The position numbers were made by a program, and so were the translations under genes. A stretch of 64,000 bases of DNA, taken from positions 13,130,302-13,194,301 of the forward strand of contig OZ234497.1 in assembly GCA_965153455.1 (NCBI GenBank). Direction: 5' to 3'. The notes under the pieces are model-generated. The model saw only the letters and a program-made list of their open reading frames with translations. It was not told where the DNA came from and ran no database searches. The stretch comes from Sphagnum compactum. Lineage: Eukaryota; Bryophyta; Sphagnopsida; Sphagnales. Shown piece after piece: positions 48,770 through 58,745 of the stretch (position 1 is its first letter; each line of letters opens with the position of its first letter).

Positions 48770-49280
48770 ATGTAGTTGACAGCAACAAGAAAGCAGCAGC
48801 AGCAGATTTCCAAATCTGCATGCAGAATGCACATGGGAAAGCAAGGAGGGAATTGAAAGAGTTGGACATCAATGAAGTTCATGGCAGCAAGAAGAACCAG
48901 ATTCACAAATTTGCATGCAGAATGCACAGGAAGAAGAGCAAGTGAGGAAATGCAGACTTGACATCAATGAAGTTCATGGCAAGAAACAAGGACCACCAGA
49001 TTCACAAATTTGCATGCAGAATGCACAGGAAGAGCCAGTGGGGAAACGCAGACTTGGGACATCAATGAAGTTCATGGCAACAAACAAGTAGCACCAGCTT
49101 TACAAATTTGCATGCAGAATGCACAGGAAGAGCAAGTGGGGAAATGCAGACTTGGAACGTAGTGCAGCAATGAAGTTCATAGCAACAAGGAGCACCAGGT
49201 TCACATATTTGCATGCAGAATGCACAGGAAAAGCTGGCCAAGAACTTGCAGAGTTGGTCATCAATGACCCTCACAGCAAC
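48770..49280. repeat. 98-bp tandem array, five units
   Basis: TGCATGCAGAATGCACA recurs at 48817, 48912, 49011, 49109 and 49210 (steps 95, 99, 98 and 101). Each unit also has a CACCAG(A/G)TT(C/T)ACAAATT block and ATGAAGTTCATGGCA. Open frames on either strand here are by-products. The array sits upstream of RPL38. Confidence 0.9.
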
Positions 49281-49449
49281 AACAAAAAGCACCAGATTCA
49301 CAAGAGCAAGTACAGGAGCAGCCAGCATTCTCAAAGCAGCCTCTAAAGGTGGTAAGCAACAACACAAAATGCCTCTCCTTGTCAATCAAGTAATGAAACA
49401 TATATCTTTCCTAAGAATAGAGAAATCTCCATTCTCACGATGAACTTCT

Positions 49450-49893
49450 ACTGACTTCATCAGCTCCCTACAGTGGGTAAAGGCCGGTGACAAGCACCAA
49501 CCTACGAACTGAGTTTCTGCTGCAATTCCGGAAGCAACGGGAAGACTCAGCCATACTACTGGCTAGCAACGGGAAGACTCAGCCATACTACTGGCTAGCA
49601 ACAGACCCCACAACAAAGACCAGACAAAGAAAACAAAGAAAGACAGAAAGGGAAAAGAACAGGGAAAGACTAAGAACAAGTGGGCTTACAGGAAGCTCCC
49701 CACTTACAAGACCCGAAGCAAAATCATTCTGAAAATGCCAAAAGCGGAAGTTCCAAACAAGAATTTTTCTTTAAGAACCAACCCTCTAGTTCTCTTTAGA
49801 AGAACTTTTAAAGGGTAACCTTTTGCCTTCAGAAAGACAATAAGACTGACCATCTGGAAGACAAAAAACTTCTTACAACTACAAAGTCTCAAG
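49450..49893. repeat. Direct repeat, right copy, with a 32-bp duplication
   Basis: Same family and orientation as 46530-47010. Inside it a 32-bp unit (AGCAACGGGAAGACTCAGCC...) is exactly duplicated at 49533-49564 and 49565-49596. Confidence 0.75.
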
Positions 49894-50693
49894 ATTGCAT
49901 TCTGAGCTTCTGAGCAAAAGTCTTGATCTGAAACCTCCCCATTGTTCCCAGGCCATCAAATAAATGCTCATTCTCAAGGCTGGAACTTGTTCTAAATATC
50001 AGCTTCATAGACCTAGTCTTCACACCAGACAGTCAAAAACTCGAATCACTATACCTCACTGATAAAACAAAGGGGCATGAACCAACAGTAATCATAGCCC
50101 AATAGAGACACCCATCAAATAGAGCAGATACTGGTAGACAGCCAGCTGATGCATATAACAACCTTGATGTTCATATAATACCCTGTCTGGCTTGTGACAT
50201 GTAATATGCATATGAGATTCCAATGCCTATGGGCTACCATTCCAGCCAACAGACACTGGTGGCATGTGCCTGCAACCTGAAGGGGCCAATACATGTGAGT
50301 AGTAAGGTTACTGGACAACAGTCACACACTATTCATCCTCCATAAAAAGAAAGAAAAAATCTGGCCATAGCTCAGATGAGAAAGTCACAAAAAATTCATC
50401 AAAGTTGCACCTTGATCCTTGAGCATTCAGCTTTATTTCAGATAATTAGGAAAAGGCCACACCGTTAAGTCAAAGTACATACTACAACTCAGTGCAACAA
50501 GAAGTTTCACATTCTCCTAAATCCAGACTGAGAACATACAGCCTCAAGCATATTCAGAAAGTGTGCACTTTATCCTGTATAGTTTGATCTGGGATTCACT
50601 CCCCATTTTCTCCTTGCAGTAGTAGATGGCAAAAAGGACAAGAAAGAAGCCAACTCTTTGCTACTGTTTGAAGCATGAATGACAATCAAACAT
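49894..50693. other. Intergenic DNA / 3' flank of eIF(iso)4G
   Basis: No gene seen. The segment next to 50693 should include the eIF(iso)4G 3' UTR. Confidence 0.45.
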
Positions 50694-53345
50694 TCAGCTC
50701 AAAAGCTTAGCAAGGTCACTCTCATCTGCAACCTTCAGCAAAGCCTCTCTATTAGAGGCACTATTGCTTATTTTTACCAACTGAGGTTCATTTTCAATCA
50801 GCTTGAACTTCTCAAATGCAGACTCAAAAACAGATTTTCGTAGAAGTGGATCCTCCATTTTTCCACACACCTCAAGCAGCAGCCTCAGCTCTGACGCTCC
50901 TGCCAAAATCAAACCTGCAACCATCTCTCCAAATTGCTTTGGAGCCCTAGGAGCATCCATGGCAACATCCTCCAGCTGCTCCGCAATCTGCAACACACCC
51001 CCTCTCAAATCTTGGCTTGAAATCACTGCCTTTGCATTCAAGTACACCAAAAGCTTCAACACCAGTGCACATTCACGATCTCTCTGATCCAATGCCAAGG
51101 ACAATGTCATTTGCACAAGATCTGGGTGAAAATAAGGAGCCTTCAATTCTTGCACGCATAGCAAGGCTTCATTCAGGTCCACAACTGAGAAGTACTCCTT
51201 GACCAATGACTCTGTCTTTTTGGGCAAGTCAATTGCAGGTTGTGCAGCTGGTTGCAGCTGGGCTGCAAGGGGTGGTGGCCTAGTTGGCTCCATCACTGAA
51301 TCCAGTGCAGGACTGGTGACCAGAGCCTGTACTCCCTGATGCTCAGCCAGAGCACCACTCTGCCTTGGAAGTGTGTTAGATCCTGCAGTCCCACCTCCAA
51401 TCAGAGCACTAGGTTTTCCCAGGAACCCATAACCCCCACTACCTTGAGGAAGCACCCTGGGACCCACTCCAACTCCTCGAACACCATAACGGCTGGCAGT
51501 GCTGCTCCCTGGCATTCCCGAGGGCAATGGAAGCACCCCCCCAGTTTCCCGCTTAGTTTTTCGCCCCACCCCTACTGTCTCCCATCCATCAGCCTCTAAC
51601 CCTACCATATAACCCCCCATCAGGGGTGCACCTGGCATCCCTCCCCCTAACCCACCTGGCATCCCTGGCATTCCTGGCACTCCTGGCTTTCCTGGCATGC
51701 CTGGCATGCCTGGCATCATTCCCCCTGCACCTGGCATCATGCTTCCAGGCATATTTGCAAGGCTGGCTGCATTCCCTGCCCTGGCATTCCTCATTTGCAT
51801 CATGCCGGGACGGAGCCCTAATTTCTGTTCTGCCTCTGCATGAATTTCATTGATCCTCTTGGCTTTCACTTCTTCATGCCGTGGAATCCACTTGTTTGAT
51901 CGCAGGTCCAGAATATCCCGCACCATGAACTTGATCCGAGCAGGTAAGCTTTTGCTCCCAGATATGTCCTTCAGCCGTGCAAAATAGGTGTCAAATGCAA
52001 CCCGAGACATGGCACTCTCCTCCAATTGCTTTCCTACTGTAGAAAACAACTGACATAGAGCTTCGACATTCTCTTCAGCCGAGATGGATTTCGTATCTGA
52101 TCCCAGAAGTTCCTGAATGCAGGCATGGACGATCTTCTCTGGCAGCATCTTCTGTTTGAACAGCTCTCCAATGAGTTTGATGTTTCCCAAAGTCCGCAGC
52201 TTCACCAACTTCTCCTTGTCAGCCCGCTCCCGCACCTGCTCCGGTTTAATCATCTGTCTGATTTCAGCTCGCAGCGCATCTGCACCTTCAAACTCCTCCT
52301 GACAAGTGTTCAGCAGCACTCTCCTGAATGTGACTGGCTTCTCACCTGATTGTTCGGCCGGAAACTCAGGGAGCTCCTTGCTCAAGTTTACACACAATTG
52401 TGCGTACATGGAGCAGAAACTGGGTTCTAACACAGCTTTGTCGAAGATGAGAGAAATCACCCCCTGCAAAATCTCAGCTGATGAAATCCCTGCCTGCATC
52501 ATCTGCTCTAACAGCACGTCGTACTTCTCAGGCGTCAGCTTGTTCAAGATCCCCTTCACGGTTCTGAACACCTTCTCCTTCTCCGACTGTGCGCCTCGTC
52601 GAGCTGACCAGGGATTGGCAGCCTTGGCAATGGTCATTACGGCACGAGTCTCCGTTGGACCATTCTCCTGCTGCTGTGACTGCTGCTGCTGCTGCTGGGG
52701 CACTAAAGCCTGCGAGGTGGTTTGCTCCCTTGACCCCCTGCCATTGTTCTCATTCCGATCCCGTTCGTACCTATCGTTTCTGTCATTCCTCTGCTTGTTA
52801 GGGGTTCTATCCCACTGCTGCTCCCGGGCCGCTCTATCCTCCTGTTGCTGCTGATGTTGCTGCTGTTGCTGCAGATTGCCCTGAGGAGGCGGAGGATTCC
52901 GAGCTCTCCAGTCACGGGAATCAGGCTCAACCGTCACAGCGGCAGCAGCCTCTCCGATTACCCCCACGACTCTACGATCGCGCCTCATCCAGTCGTCCTC
53001 CGGAACAAGAGAGCCCTCGACGGACATAAGTCCATCAAAGCTGGACTCGAGGAGCTCATCGGGCGGCTGCGTCCACAGTTCCTGAAACTGCAACAGCACA
53101 TCTCGCGTGTATCGGATCCGCTCGCGCCTACCACCGAGTCTAAACGCCGCTGCAAAGTCATCAGAATGCGCCCCTTGGCTCACCAACCTACGAGGATTGT
53201 TCGCGTTGTTAGCAACAGAAGCCACATCATCAGACAAGAGGGAAGAAGCAGCGAAAGGACGCAAGGAGAAAGCAGCGCGACCACCACCAGGACGAAGCGA
53301 AACGGAGGAAGAGGAGGAGGTTGCACGCACAGCAGTGGCATCCAT
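50694..53345 (-). CDS. eIFiso4G: Eukaryotic initiation factor eIF(iso)4G, single exon
   Basis: 883 codons from the ATG at 53345 (AGTATGG context, strong). The frame extends five codons further only from a TTG, so I reject that start. Residue numbers from this Met: eIF4E-binding motif YTRDVLL at 79-85; Gln/Arg/Asn-rich stretch about 158-232; MIF4G domain about 257-482 (FRTVKGILNKLTPEKYDVLL, NIKLIGELFKQKMLPEKI, FMVRDILDLRSNKW); Met-Gly-Pro-rich tract about 532-575; MA3 domain about 707-825 (KEYFSVVDLNEALLCV, GLILAGASELRLLLEV). This plant-type scaffold joins the cap-binding eIF(iso)4E to eIF4A and eIF3 and recruits ribosomes to mRNA. The lack of the long N-terminus of eIF4G supports the iso form. 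No intron interrupts the frame, unlike the multi-exon genes I know of in flowering plants. Confidence 0.96.
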   Translation of the reverse strand: MDATAVRATSSSSSVSLRPGGGRAAFSLRPFAASSLLSDDVASVANNANNPRRLVSQGAHSDDFAAAFRLGGRRERIRYTRDVLLQFQELWTQPPDELLESSFDGLMSVEGSLVPEDDWMRRDRRVVGVIGEAAAAVTVEPDSRDWRARNPPPPQGNLQQQQQHQQQQEDRAAREQQWDRTPNKQRNDRNDRYERDRNENNGRGSREQTTSQALVPQQQQQQSQQQENGPTETRAVMTIAKAANPWSARRGAQSEKEKVFRTVKGILNKLTPEKYDVLLEQMMQAGISSAEILQGVISLIFDKAVLEPSFCSMYAQLCVNLSKELPEFPAEQSGEKPVTFRRVLLNTCQEEFEGADALRAEIRQMIKPEQVRERADKEKLVKLRTLGNIKLIGELFKQKMLPEKIVHACIQELLGSDTKSISAEENVEALCQLFSTVGKQLEESAMSRVAFDTYFARLKDISGSKSLPARIKFMVRDILDLRSNKWIPRHEEVKAKRINEIHAEAEQKLGLRPGMMQMRNARAGNAASLANMPGSMMPGAGGMMPGMPGMPGKPGVPGMPGMPGGLGGGMPGAPLMGGYMVGLEADGWETVGVGRKTKRETGGVLPLPSGMPGSSTASRYGVRGVGVGPRVLPQGSGGYGFLGKPSALIGGGTAGSNTLPRQSGALAEHQGVQALVTSPALDSVMEPTRPPPLAAQLQPAAQPAIDLPKKTESLVKEYFSVVDLNEALLCVQELKAPYFHPDLVQMTLSLALDQRDRECALVLKLLVYLNAKAVISSQDLRGGVLQIAEQLEDVAMDAPRAPKQFGEMVAGLILAGASELRLLLEVCGKMEDPLLRKSVFESAFEKFKLIENEPQLVKISNSASNREALLKVADESDLAKLLS

Positions 53346-53399
53346 ACTTTCGCAAAACAAGATCTATTACTACAAATCCTTCTCTTTCCCTTCTTGTGC

Positions 53400-53520
53400 A
53401 CCCTGTGTCTGTCCACTCCCCCTTCTCTCTATCTCTCTCTCTCCGTCCCTCCGTCCCTCCCTCTCTCTCTCTCTCTCCCTCGGGCGCGCTCTCTCGCTCT
53501 CTGTGGCTCGTGTTCCACGA
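53400..53520 (-). other. GA-rich leader of eIF(iso)4G
   Basis: The plus strand is a CT tract (CTCTCTCT, CCGTCCCT repeats), so the sense strand is a (GA)n-rich 5' leader or core promoter directly before the start codon. GA repeats are frequent in plant 5' regions. The transcription start was not identified. Confidence 0.55.
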
Positions 53521-53568
53521 ACACTAGTGTGTGTACGTGACGAGAGTAGCGAGTCGAGCTACTCCACC

Positions 53569-53623
53569 AAACCCTAAAAACACCTCTCGTCAGGGACAAC
53601 CCTAAAGATGAGCAAACCCTAAA
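53569..53623. promoter_or_regulatory. Two telo-boxes upstream of eIF(iso)4G
   Basis: AAACCCTAA at 53569-53577 and AAACCCTAAA at 53614-53623 on the plus strand (reverse orientation relative to the gene), with an additional ACCCTAAAG near 53599. They lie 224-278 nt upstream of the ATG. Telo-boxes work in either orientation in plant translation-gene promoters. Confidence 0.65.
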
Positions 53624-54299
53624 GATGAAGAACTAGTTTCTTTTGTTGGAAATGGAGAATCAGGGCCTGCCATGCCTTACTTACATGTTACTACACACCC
53701 CTTGGAAAGGGCCCTAAGGCCCTTGGGATTTGCTGTAAGGACCCTCAAAATTGTCACAAGGTCCAAATTCCCAAGGCCCCAACCTCCCCCATACTTTCAA
53801 TCCCCATATCTTTTTCATTTCTTATCCATTTTGAATAATATAAAAAAGGTATGGATGTGTCAAGGTATCATTTGGCCCCAACTTTAGTACCCATGGTAAT
53901 TATGGGGTGGACCATCAAGTTTAATTCTTAATTGCTCAAGGTTATAAATTCTATTGGGTTGAGAAAATAAACATAGGCCTTGTCAAGTGAAAATTCAAAC
54001 CCAAGTTCTTACAAGGGATAGCATATATACCTACAATGAAACAAAAACAACACATCATGAAAACCCACAATCAAAAAAATACCAAAAAAAAATTCTCAAT
54101 TTTTGATATATTGATGAAAAACGGCAATAATAAATTGATGGATATCCATAATAAAATTAATTTTGGCATTTCAATTGGCGTAATTGATCTTTTTTAACTT
54201 TTGTGGAATCTTGAAAAGGCTATATTGCTTGAAATTTTGAAAACAAACCTTAATGTATTTGAAGGGCACCTAACATCCATATGAATATCCTTCTCAAAT
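53624..54299. other. Intergenic DNA, nothing recognised
   Basis: AT-rich after about 53800. No gene or clear repeat unit. Confidence 0.4.
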
Positions 54300-54560
54300 T
54301 GAAAGCCTACCAATCATACATAAACCAAAGCACCCCCCCCCAAAAAAAAAGGGGGAATACAAGGAACAAAATGGAAGGACCCATGTTCAAGAAGACGAAA
54401 GAACCACCCAAGAAGACAAACCACAAAAGAACATCAAATTCTTGAACCCCTTCAATTGTGAGAAGCATATCAAATAAGGAAAGGGGAGGACCTCTTGAAA
54501 GGACACCTAGCCTAAAAAAACTTTCACCTATTGGAACAACACGTTTCAAAATAGAGACCA
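54300..54560 (+). repeat. Dispersed repeat copy (same family as 36109-36430)
   Basis: Aligns with the reverse complement of the 36 kb copy over its length and with 35566-35656 over its first 80 bp. The minus-strand 84-codon frame 54307-54561 is not supported as a gene. Confidence 0.7.
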
Positions 54561-54617
54561 TCTATACACATTGTAACATCACTAATGCCTTTCGCTTATA
54601 AAATGTGGACAAAACTT

Positions 54618-54898
54618 AGAGAGAAGAGCCTCAAATGTTCGTCGCTCCTCACACCATGTTGACACATCAATAAAAACCCATCCATGTGTTGTTGTAGACA
54701 TCCAACAATAGAGAGAAGAACCTCAAATGCTTGTCGCTCCTCACACCATGTTGACACATCAATGAAAAAACCCATCCATGTGCTGTTGTAGACATCCAAC
54801 AATTGAGAGAAGAGTCTCAAATGCTCGTCGCTCCTCACACCATGTTGACACATCAATGAAAAAACTCATCCATGTGCTGTTGTAGACATCCAACAATA
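54618..54898. repeat. Tandem repeat, three units of 92-95 bp
   Basis: GAGAGAAGAG(C/T)CTCAAATG, TCGCTCCTCACACCATGTTG and GTAGACATCCAACAAT recur three times, with unit starts at 54618, 54710 and 54804. The minus-strand frame 54596-54856 repeats CQHGVRSDEHLRLFS because of this and is not a gene. Confidence 0.92.
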
Positions 54899-55283
54899 AG
54901 ACAAATATATGCCTATTCCAAAAAGATCTTTTTCCTACTTACCTTGTGGTTCTTTGAGCAAGAATGAAACTTTGTAACTCCAACTTTGCATATGAAGGAC
55001 TTTGAAAACATGCCAAAACTTCAGAGGGAAGGCAAGCTGATCATACTCTTCAAGTTGTTGAATCAACTCATAAATGAATATCTAAAGGCAATCAATAACC
55101 ACTTGCAATCCACACCATTTTCATTGATGTACATCTTAATGCATGTATATAATTACCAAGTTTGTCAATTTGAAGGGTGATTGTAAATTAGGGTGGCTCA
55201 TTTTTGGTGGTTACAACACTCCTTACAATTATCATAATTTCAAATCATACCAAATTAAATTAACTACTTTAGGTTTTAGTTTT

Positions 55284-55516
55284 GGAAAATTTTAAATTCA
55301 CACCTTTTTTGGTTAAATTCACACCCTTCATGTTTGTAGTTGTTGCTGAGATCTTCGATTAGCTCTTGCCGCGTCGTGAACTCCATCTCCTATTGTGTTG
55401 CGCATACTGTTTACAGCGGGGTGGGGCAGACACACTCAGATTTAATCTGCATATAATCGGACGCGCGAAGAAAGGGTGTGAATTTAACCAAAAAAGGTGT
55501 GAATTAAAAATTTTCC
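55284..55516. mobile_element. MITE with 45-bp TIRs and 8-bp target duplication
   Basis: Left TIR 55284-55328 and right TIR 55472-55516 are reverse complements with one mismatch in 45; the inner 34 bp match perfectly. The element begins GGAAAATTTT and ends AAAATTTTCC. TTAGTTTT flanks both sides (55276-55283 and 55517-55524), an exact 8-bp target duplication. The 143-bp interior is GC-richer and non-coding. An 8-bp duplication suggests the hAT superfamily, but hAT termini are usually short, so a Mutator-like or unclassified family is possible. High TIR identity points to a recent insertion. Confidence 0.93.
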
Positions 55517-55524
55517 TTAGTTTT

Positions 55525-58096
55525 TTGTATTATAAGTTATAACTTTGTTCAATATGTGATGTTCATTACACCCCATTTACATGTGATAGAAGATTCTTGA
55601 AATTTTAAAATTTTGAAAAATACTTTGAATATTTAAAATTTTCAAATTCCATCATTTTAAAATTGTGAGTGTTATTTGAGTGTGGGTAGTAGGTAACTAT
55701 CATTTAAATTTTTTTACCATCAAAACATCTTTATTAAAAGAGTCTTTCGCCCTAGTCCTCTACAAAATTAACTATTTATAACACAACTATTATTCAAGTT
55801 CAAGAGTCCTTTATTCAAACCAAAACCCAAAATGAAATTAAATGAATTCTTAATTTGAATTATTTAACATTCATATTAATCATTTAGCACAACTTCCCAT
55901 GATAACATGGCATTAAAATGGGACCACATAAATATACATAACAAAGTTAGTGGTTTTGTTGATTTTCTAGTATGGTTTTCAATTCTTTTGATTATGATTA
56001 TGAAATAAATCACTTCTAATTGACGAACTATACGTGTTTTAAAACCTTGTTTAATTACATGATAATTTTTTCACCATGTTAAATTGAACATTCTTGCAAA
56101 ACTCCAAATCCAATAACATAATTGATGTGAAAGCAAAAGGTATACAAGCTTGTAGATACAAAATAAAATCATTATTAAATATGTGGAACACTTACTTTTT
56201 TAAAAACCAAAAGACAAATTACAATTAAAAAAATTCTATAAAAAAAAAACTTATTAACTTTCAATTCCAAAACATAATTAGTAAAGTACTTAGCATTTAA
56301 ATTGACAACTACAAACAAAACATAATCAATGTGCAAATAAATCAACACAAAAATTGTAAATATCTATTAGAAAATATTTATTTAAGATAAGGTTCTTAAC
56401 ACATGCAAACGAGCCTAAAGGTAGATTTTCAAAGTAGCAAGCAACAATGTAAGGTATAAATATAAAAATAATAAGTTCACAATGACAAAAAAAAATTGAA
56501 GAAAATTATCAAATTAAAAAGTGTCATTGAGCTCTTTGATCTTTAAAGCTTGCTTAATTGAAGGATTGTAGTTGTTAAATTTAATCACTAATCATGAAGA
56601 AGCTACCAATCGAATTTGCAACTAGAAGTTCAACATACAATAAAAACAACTGATAAAACTTGAAGATTGAAATCAACAAAAACAAGGTGAATTGGGCAAC
56701 AATAAATATCCATAAAAGACAACAAAAATAATAACAACAATTATTAATTGAAAAAAACTTGAGAAAATCTTCAATGCATGAAACATAAGTTAGAAGCAAA
56801 GAGGAACATCTATTAACTTGAAACTTTGTCCTCACTCCAATGATGGGATTTTCTAGGTTTAAATGGACTTGGACGATGCTTAGACATCTATGGAAAAAAG
56901 GAGGGAGAAGCCTATATGCAACAACCATAGATGGTTAATGGTTAAATAATTAATATGTAAAGAAAATTGGACAATTAAGGTTTATTTTGACATCTAAGAT
57001 TTATTTAAGCGAAACATTTCAAAATAATTCCTTTATTGAAAAATGGGAATGTGATCAACATTCGGATTTTAAGGCCATAGATTGCCAATGATTTGATTGT
57101 TATTAAAAAGAAAGAAATATTATAGTTGTAAAATTGATAGTCAATTTTAATTGATGTAAAGGTGTATGCTATGCTTTAAATTTAGCTTTGGAATTTTAAT
57201 TAATAATTAAAAACATATGTACCTTTTCTTAAATCTAATGGTCCTAACTTAACTACAGGTTTAAATCCAATGGTTTGTAATAGTCCGCAATATTGATGCA
57301 AAACAAACTTTATGATGGTAAAGATCAAGATTGAATAATGGATCATCATTAATATAAATAATTGATTATATACTTTAGAATAATGTGTTAGTTTGAATGG
57401 TCGAGATGTGACCAATGGTAGAATTGTAAGGATAATTCATTTTACGGTAAGGTTTAAAGGATGCAAGAATCAATCGTTGTTGGTTTAAATGTGAAGAGAT
57501 GTTCCATATTGTATAGACACTTGAATGCCTATAAACTTTTTAAAGTTTTATGCATCTTATTGATTGTCTCATTCAATTTTTGTTAGCCCTTCTTGTTTTC
57601 TTTGTTATTTCCACAAAGGTCTTGCTGAAGTCTTGTTAAACTTATGAATCTGAATTTGATGCCTTTTTGTTTTTTTAACTTGTTATGGTCTTGTGTATGG
57701 GAAAAACATGGTAATAAGAACTAACATGTTCATAAGTCATTGTAAGTAATCCTAACAAGTTGATGTGGTAGCATGGGATTGATAAAAAAAATCGCAAAAA
57801 ATTGTTGAAAAATGGTGCATAAACATGCTAGAATTGTTTGAACAATGATGCTTAAACATTTCTTTTACACTATTTCATTGTGTTGAAAAACATTAATTAC
57901 ACATTTCAAAACATGTTGAAAGATATTTTTTAATTTTTTTCATTCTTGATTTTTTTTCCCCAAATGTCAAAAGTCAATGAAATTACCTATTCATCGATGT
58001 CAAAATTTATATTTTAAAAAACATTTACCCTTTGTGTGAGCAAAATTACACTTGATAATGTGTTTTCTTAATACACTAAAACAATCTAACTAGGCC
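55525..58096. other. AT-rich intergenic DNA, no gene seen
   Basis: Frames are short and without domains. No repeat unit was recognised apart from simple AT tracts. Confidence 0.5.
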
Positions 58097-58219
58097 TTTA
58101 CATGTAAGGTAATGCTTTTAAATGAAGGCATTATTGAAAGGAAGGTCCATGCGAGGCAATATTTGTACATTGGCCTGATTCTAATAATGCCTTCATTTGA
58201 AGGTAGTAACCCATGTAAA
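58097..58219. repeat. Foldback sequence, about 40-bp arms
   Basis: AAATGAAGGCATTATT (58120-58135) pairs perfectly with AATAATGCCTTCATTT (58183-58198). Pairing extends outward with mismatches to TTTACATG (58097) and CATGTAAA (58212-58219). It could be a small MITE or a pre-miRNA-like hairpin; no target duplication was clear. Confidence 0.7.
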
Positions 58220-58482
58220 TGCACAATGTGTGAAAAAAAATAAAAAATGCTCCAAATGAACATGATTTCAACAAGTTTATAATTGAGATGCATAAATATA
58301 AATTAAAAAAAAGACCTTGCCTTTAAAAATAGAAAAAACATAATTAAAAGTAAATCATGTAGTACAACAAACCCTTCCTAAAAAATGAAATATCCCCCCA
58401 TTTGTAGAGGTAATTAAATTTCACAGAATACATTTCCCATAACATTAAAAAAATTCCGCCTTGGTGTTACAATGGAAAAACC

Positions 58483-58745
58483 TTTTGTACTCTACATCGA
58501 CGAAGGAACGAGGGTTTTTGCTAATTTTGAAGGTCTTAATTCCCTAATGTTGGGTATTCAAATTAAAATTATCTTTTGTAATCTACACTTGGGAAGGCTT
58601 TTTCTTTGACTCTCTTTTAATTTGGGGGTCTCCATTCCCTAATGTTGGGTATTCAGATTAAAAATACATTTTGTATTCTACACTTAGGAAGGCTTTCTCC
58701 TTGGTTTTTTCTTAACTTGAAGATCATAATTCCCTCATTTTGGGG
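58483..58745. repeat. Tandem repeat, three diverged units of 91-95 bp
   Basis: Units start at TTTTGTA(C/A/T)TC near 58483, 58574 and 58669 and share CTACA(T/C), GAAGG and CATTCCCTAATGTTGGGTATTCA. The third unit is the most diverged. Confidence 0.75.

Noticed and set aside
53346-53360. Extended N-terminus of eIF(iso)4G (five more codons)
   Set aside because: It would begin at TTG; the ATG at 53345 has a strong context and is the plausible start.
52306-53577. Plus-strand frames of 156-231 codons
   Set aside because: Shadows of the eIF(iso)4G coding strand and its GA-rich leader.
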